Shown here in pieces: positions 7,401 through 8,630 of a stretch of 8,630 nt of DNA. Below the pieces are notes generated by a model. That model worked only from the letters and a program-made list of their open reading frames with translations. It made no database searches and was not told the DNA's origin. A program made the translations under genes and the position numbers. The DNA is taken from the NCBI GenBank assembly GCA_934693215.1, contig CAKUVB010000066.1, positions 1-8,630 of the forward strand, written 5' to 3'. This DNA is from an uncultured Candidatus Melainabacteria bacterium. GTDB taxonomy: Bacteria; Cyanobacteriota; Vampirovibrionia; Gastranaerophilales; Gastranaerophilaceae. How positions within the stretch are numbered: the first letter of the stretch is position 1; every line of letters starts with the position of its first letter.

Positions 7401-8630
7401 TTGTTCCACCGGAAACATCTCCAACCAAACCTCCAAGAACTTTAGGAATAAGTGTATTAGTCTTTTGCGTGATAGTATTTTTAGCAAAACAATGTTCTAT
7501 TGTTGCATTATCACTCATTGAACCAACAAGTCCACCTGCAGAATCTAATGAAGTTGTTGTAACATTGGCAGTGGAATATGAATTTTTGAGAGTTGCATTA
7601 CCCTCAAGTGTACTAATCAACCCTGCACGTCGTATTGTACTACCTGTTGAATATACATTATCAACAGTACTATTATCTGAAACTACATTTGCCAAAAGTC
7701 CCTGCGATGACATGTTTTCTAGAGCAAGGTCACGAACAATAGCATTTCCCCCTACAGTCCCAAACAAAGCCATTTTAAGTCCTGTCAAAGAATGTCCATT
7801 ACCGTAGAATGTACCTTTGAAATCACTTATTGTATTAGTAAATGATGAAACATCAATATCATTATCTAAAACAAAATTTACGCCTGATGTGTCTGCACCG
7901 CTATTAACAAGTGTAGCCAAATTGTTTAGTTGTTCAAGTGTTGAGATATAATATGTAGAACCAGATGTAAACGAAGTTATACTGCTATTCAAATATGTTT
8001 TACCACCACCAGTAACGGTTGTATTACCAAATATTGGTGTACTATTAGCAGAATAAACCCAACCTTTGTCTTCTGTAAATCCGGCATTCTGCATAACAGA
8101 TTTTTGAATCATTTGTTCATAATCTTTGCCTGATATATTACCAGTTATAGTGCCTGCTTTTAATCCTATTGCATCTACACCTGTACTACGATTGTATACT
8201 GCGTTTTTAACATTAACAGTTGCACCAGTATTTACAAAACCGACAAAACCGCCAGAAGCATCACTACCATTTGCTCTACCAGTAGAATATACTGTATCAA
8301 AGGTGTATGAAATTGAAGCTTTTTCTATCAACCCAACAAAACCGCCATCATAGTATACACCATTAACATCACCAGTTGCGTACGAATTCTTGACAGTACC
8401 ACCATTCGTCATAGCACCAATCAAACCGCCAACTTGTCCTTTAGTTGCAGTAGCTTTTCCTGTTGCAAAGGCTTTTTCTATAACAGAACCATTTGAAATA
8501 CCTATCAAACCGCCAACATTTAGGTTACCCTTAACATCTGCAGTAGAATAAACATTTGTTGCAGTAGAATTTTTTATTTCACCGGCAAGTCCACCTATTT
8601 GATCTTTAGTACCTGTTATAGTACCAGATG
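2419..8630 (-). CDS. giant GLUG-repeat / FliD-like flagellar cap protein, 5'-truncated
   Basis: One frame is open from the right edge to TAA at 2419-2421, with 2069 complete codons visible. The apparent start at 8508 is a TTG inside a GLUG repeat (VGG-L-IGISNGSVIEKAFATG) and is not real. Fragment residues: GLUG block 1 (1-202), GLUG block 2 (211-537), two FliD-type modules (563-736), two three-module super-repeats (765-1060, 1067-1373), a ninth module (1380-1464), two modules shared with the + gene (1488-1708), a flagellin-IN-like segment (1716-1815) and a FliD C-terminal-like region (1830-2069). The last has TLGQNAVVRINGTTVTS, KIKGLTINLK, a LDAYNSMMEAL helix and a closing helix LETKFHNMELTISGLQSAY. 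Typical FliD is about 450-700 residues, so this is at least three times longer. The FliD-like end implies export through the flagellar route and assembly at the filament tip; GLUG repeats occur in surface and adhesin-like proteins. No membrane anchor, LPXTG motif or autotransporter barrel is seen. Seven cysteines, four of them in GLUG block 2. No frameshift found. Adhesion at the tip is inference. Confidence 0.82.
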   Translation of the reverse strand, partial: SGTITGTKDQIGGLAGEIKNSTATNVYSTADVKGNLNVGGLIGISNGSVIEKAFATGKATATKGQVGGLIGAMTNGGTVKNSYATGDVNGVYYDGGFVGLIEKASISYTFDTVYSTGRANGSDASGGFVGFVNTGATVNVKNAVYNRSTGVDAIGLKAGTITGNISGKDYEQMIQKSVMQNAGFTEDKGWVYSANSTPIFGNTTVTGGGKTYLNSSITSFTSGSTYYISTLEQLNNLATLVNSGADTSGVNFVLDNDIDVSSFTNTISDFKGTFYGNGHSLTGLKMALFGTVGGNAIVRDLALENMSSQGLLANVVSDNSTVDNVYSTGSTIRRAGLISTLEGNATLKNSYSTANVTTTSLDSAGGLVGSMSDNATIEHCFAKNTITQKTNTLIPKVLGGLVGDVSGGTIKSSYADCVIKAPVRSNISSFGTSTAGGLIGKTSGNVTIENCYATGSRTAEKTDMFIGQNDGNVTSSGNVACTGTIFGIGTTSGFSDGVAFVSNPELNSQARMEELGFTKDKGWVYYSGKAPMLQGKDTSSAGTEHQIDTKSTLDSICKNRENKTLSVTINGETHSKTFKGSDTVRDVANWLNGIDGVTANVSNSKFNVSGASQDFRVDGELADVLFGNNKTITNQTITENTDSNGLMVDGGQKKIDNNTTVGQLLGVTSGKYAITYIDDSGNLQSEKFSSDEKLSEVLKCLNNNGFQASIVNGVFTATKDGKIATNISGAIGEKLKGENGTVTNTSSGYKTGQLDASSSTKATATTKLSDLGIASGSIFIKDNNNNTLGTIQIDNSMTIDDTAQLLANYGFTLGITDGKVTIEGNGTNRIADGTSNLVSQMKLNNWIETKDKLKTDSTVAQMGFGKGSTLGLVLDNKTYNLTFDANATLQDIIDTLGTYGVTASVDNNGKFTASASGNLVLTNELGAYLTKNSAEGYVKEADGYKSKDPLEFKGDKVKLDYDSKVGDILGTGKDGVLRLTLNKDTVVDLTYKADDTMADIIADLKGYGITATIDDGVLKATSNDKTFRLSGEIGKIISGDTPQYDDISTGYVSKDLSYETTNKTNMNNTLKEMGVSSGQIHVLSNDGKIVSTLDVDENYTVAQVKSLLQPFGMTLSVDENGKFTVASAEGYKLSDSTSNMVSKMGLNNWTTSTEKLSGATTLAQMGFKDGADLNLFLDGAVMNVLSFDANQTVDDIIFGLAAYGIDASVNADGQFTATSKSHTFIMSGGLGSYLTKGTGGYVNSDTAYESYKPLVESKDYVETASKGLDYKDIMTEGSTLESLGFAQGGTVRVMLDGKTSYTLQFLATDKVQDVIYALSAYGINAEVKDGRFVAESVNNTFTLTGNLGSYFVEGGAYQNEVTGYESKPLTYETTEKLTNDTKLSDLGITRGDINVIKDGKVADTIHISDNTTIGQLFSAIKPYGMTGEIVTKANGDTSIRISADSDIKLADGTSNVVSGLGLQNVRKGDFEGMKKYWDDDATSGLITEDTLLSTLDRNGFIAQGSLIFNTGEGDDAVQHIINISANETVGSLLKKFNDSGIKATLDDGVIKLTGGLDKLTFTGGTSGLVETIGLDIHNIDKYASSTSALTYEGETHYSASNFANANTTLDIVNATDGNMSIFVDGVKCNIEVKSSDSFADLFKKIKDTVKARTGLDIQAGFKTKDGSISANPTDANNTGIIGLEIEKGHELVVGASNDTTNFATIANFNKTDYNAVTGSRALYRVNVNSLITESGLYRDGDITEGTFKIGDAEFTIDSTTTLASLINQINKNDKAYANAYWDTLAGTLVIESTVTGASLINIEAGTSNFTDIMGFTKTKDGVSALVTDSQTLGQNAVVRINGTTVTSATNVITSDISKIKGLTINLKNVSAGETVTISVEQDKEAIYNAVSDTLDAYNSMMEALGKELADKKSLGGESILKLMRNNLKRLMTSSLTGAYVFKNLASVGISTGEASDKITTNVTSLLIDKDKFMDALNTDSDAVQDLLVGTKANPGIFLQANNIVENSINTDGYFSNMANTLTKSISNIEKKISKNNLAIENYRTKLETKFHNMELTISGLQSAYANILK
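4237..4491 (-). repeat. module I, first module of an incomplete third super-repeat
   Basis: It runs TKLSDLGITRGDINVIKDG to LADGTSNVVSGLGLQN, matching modules C and F at both ends. After it the sequence passes into modules shared with the + gene (4167 down to 3505) instead of the D/E or G/H pair. The + gene's first visible residues lie inside the equivalent of this module, so the repeat array may also extend upstream in that gene. Confidence 0.7.
4510..5430 (-). repeat. three-module FliD-type super-repeat, copy 2
   Basis: Module F runs NTLKEMGVSSGQIHVL to SDSTSNMVSKMGLNNW. Module G runs TLAQMGFKDGADLNLFLDG to MSGGLGSYLTKG. Module H runs STLESLGFAQGGTVRVMLDG to LTGNLGSYFVEGG. The closing linker GYESKPLTYETTEKL matches that of copy 1. 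Between G and H there is an extra stretch (YESYKPLVESKDYVETASKG) compared with copy 1. Identity between copies is moderate even at the shared signatures, so the duplication is old. Confidence 0.75.
5449..6336 (-). repeat. three-module FliD-type super-repeat, copy 1
   Basis: Module C runs TKLSDLGIASGSIFI to ADGTSNLVSQMKLNNW. Module D runs TVAQMGFGKGSTLGLVLDN to LTNELGAYLTK. Module E runs SKVGDILGTGKDGVLRLTL to FRLSGEIGKIISG. A GYVSKDLSYETT linker leads into the next copy. Each module has a helix followed by YG(V/I/F) and a short strand (for example DIIDTLGTYGVTASV). The order and the linkers are repeated in copy 2, so the 3-module unit, not the single module, was amplified. The fold resembles the flagellin-IN/FliD variable-domain type, judged by pattern only. 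Confidence 0.75.
6421..6942 (-). repeat. two degenerate FliD/flagellin-IN-like modules after the GLUG region
   Basis: The first module (6745-6942) runs from KTLSVTINGETHSKTFKGSD through TVRDVANWLNGIDGVTANV to a FRVDGELADVL end. The second (6421-6660) runs from TTVGQLLGVTSGKYAITYID through KLSEVLKCLNNNGFQASIV to an ISGAIGEKL end. Both follow the plan of the later modules: threshold-type opening, beta hairpin with a polar ligand-like turn, a helix with an aliphatic pattern, a G-(I/F)-x-A strand and a closing SG-x-(L/I)-G segment. They are the most divergent copies, and whether they belong to a third, degraded super-repeat is uncertain. Confidence 0.6.
7018..7998 (-). repeat. GLUG repeat block 2 with lead-in and closing box
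   Basis: It opens with a lead-in common before GLUG solenoids: YYISTLEQLNNLATLVNSG, then FVLDNDIDVS and FKGTFYGNGHSLTGL (to about 7777). GLUG-like turns follow, including GGLVGSMSDNATIEHCFAKN, GGLVGDVSGGTIKSSYADC and GGLIGKTSGNVTIENCYATG. It ends with ELGFTKDKGWVYYSGKAPML, nearly the same box that ends block 1. The repeated box indicates that block 2 is a complete second solenoid domain rather than a continuation. Four of the protein's seven visible cysteines are here. Confidence 0.85.
8023..8630 (-). repeat. GLUG repeat block 1 with closing GF-DKGWVY box
   Basis: This part of the giant protein repeats a ~25-30-residue pattern: GG(L/F)(I/V)G, a short polar turn, then N-x-(Y/F)-(S/A)-TG. Examples are IGGLAGEIKNSTATNVYSTA, VGGLIGAMTNGGTVKNSYATG, GGFVGLIEKASISYTFDTVYSTG and GGFVGFVNTG. 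The pattern matches the GLUG motif, which is predicted to form turns of a right-handed beta-solenoid. The block closes with NAGFTEDKGWVYSANSTPIF (ends 8026), a box repeated at the end of block 2. The N-terminal start lies beyond the window. Confidence 0.85.

Noticed and set aside
7397..7807. 136-codon + strand frame opposite GLUG block 2
   Set aside because: It is a Pro/Val-rich mirror of Gly/Asn/Thr-rich coding sequence on the other strand, a shadow frame.
8506..8508. TTG at 8506-8508 as the start of the - gene
   Set aside because: It is the leucine of a GLUG repeat (VGGLIG), and the frame continues upstream with another GLUG repeat to the edge.
2419..8630. Autotransporter or filamentous-haemagglutinin type exoprotein
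   Set aside because: GLUG repeats would allow it, but the C-terminus is FliD-like with a closing helix. It is not a beta-barrel, and no LPXTG or other anchor is seen. The N-terminus is off-window, so this is not fully excluded.

Overview
The window holds two large protein-coding genes that converge tail to tail, and both are cut off at their 5' ends by the window edges. Each encodes a secreted-type, Thr/Ser/Asn/Gly-rich protein. Both C-termini read as the C-terminal half of the flagellar filament cap protein FliD (HAP2), preceded by a flagellin-IN-like segment. The last ~660 residues of the two proteins are clear paralogues.

Layout: positions 1-1982 (+) carry the 3' part of a FliD-like gene, 659 codons visible. 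Positions 1983-2418 are a non-coding gap filled by three tandem copies of a 126-127 bp unit, each an imperfect inverted repeat, plus the start of a fourth. Positions 2419-8630 (-) carry at least 2069 codons of a giant relative. Read from its N-terminal side, it contains two blocks of GLUG-type repeats (a predicted adhesin-like beta-solenoid), then about nine ~75-90-residue modules related to FliD/flagellin-IN segments. Six of these modules form two ~300-residue three-module super-repeats. The FliD-like C-terminus shared with the + gene follows. Neither true start codon, promoter nor ribosome binding site lies in the window.

Organism: the DNA is AT-rich, uses ordinary codons with TAA stops, and belongs to a flagellated bacterium. 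Palindromic intergenic elements with arms like GTCATTRCGAG...TAATCCA are, from memory, scattered through many uncultured or host-associated Gram-negative lineages. A gut-type lineage such as Vampirovibrionia (Gastranaerophilales) is a guess, not something the window proves.

Working model (inference): one or both proteins cap the flagellar filament. The giant one would carry a long modular stalk and a GLUG beta-solenoid, which would put an adhesin-like structure at the flagellar tip. The inverted paralogous tails could in principle recombine and swap C-termini. The main novelty is the GLUG-module-FliD architecture and its pairing with a convergent paralogue.
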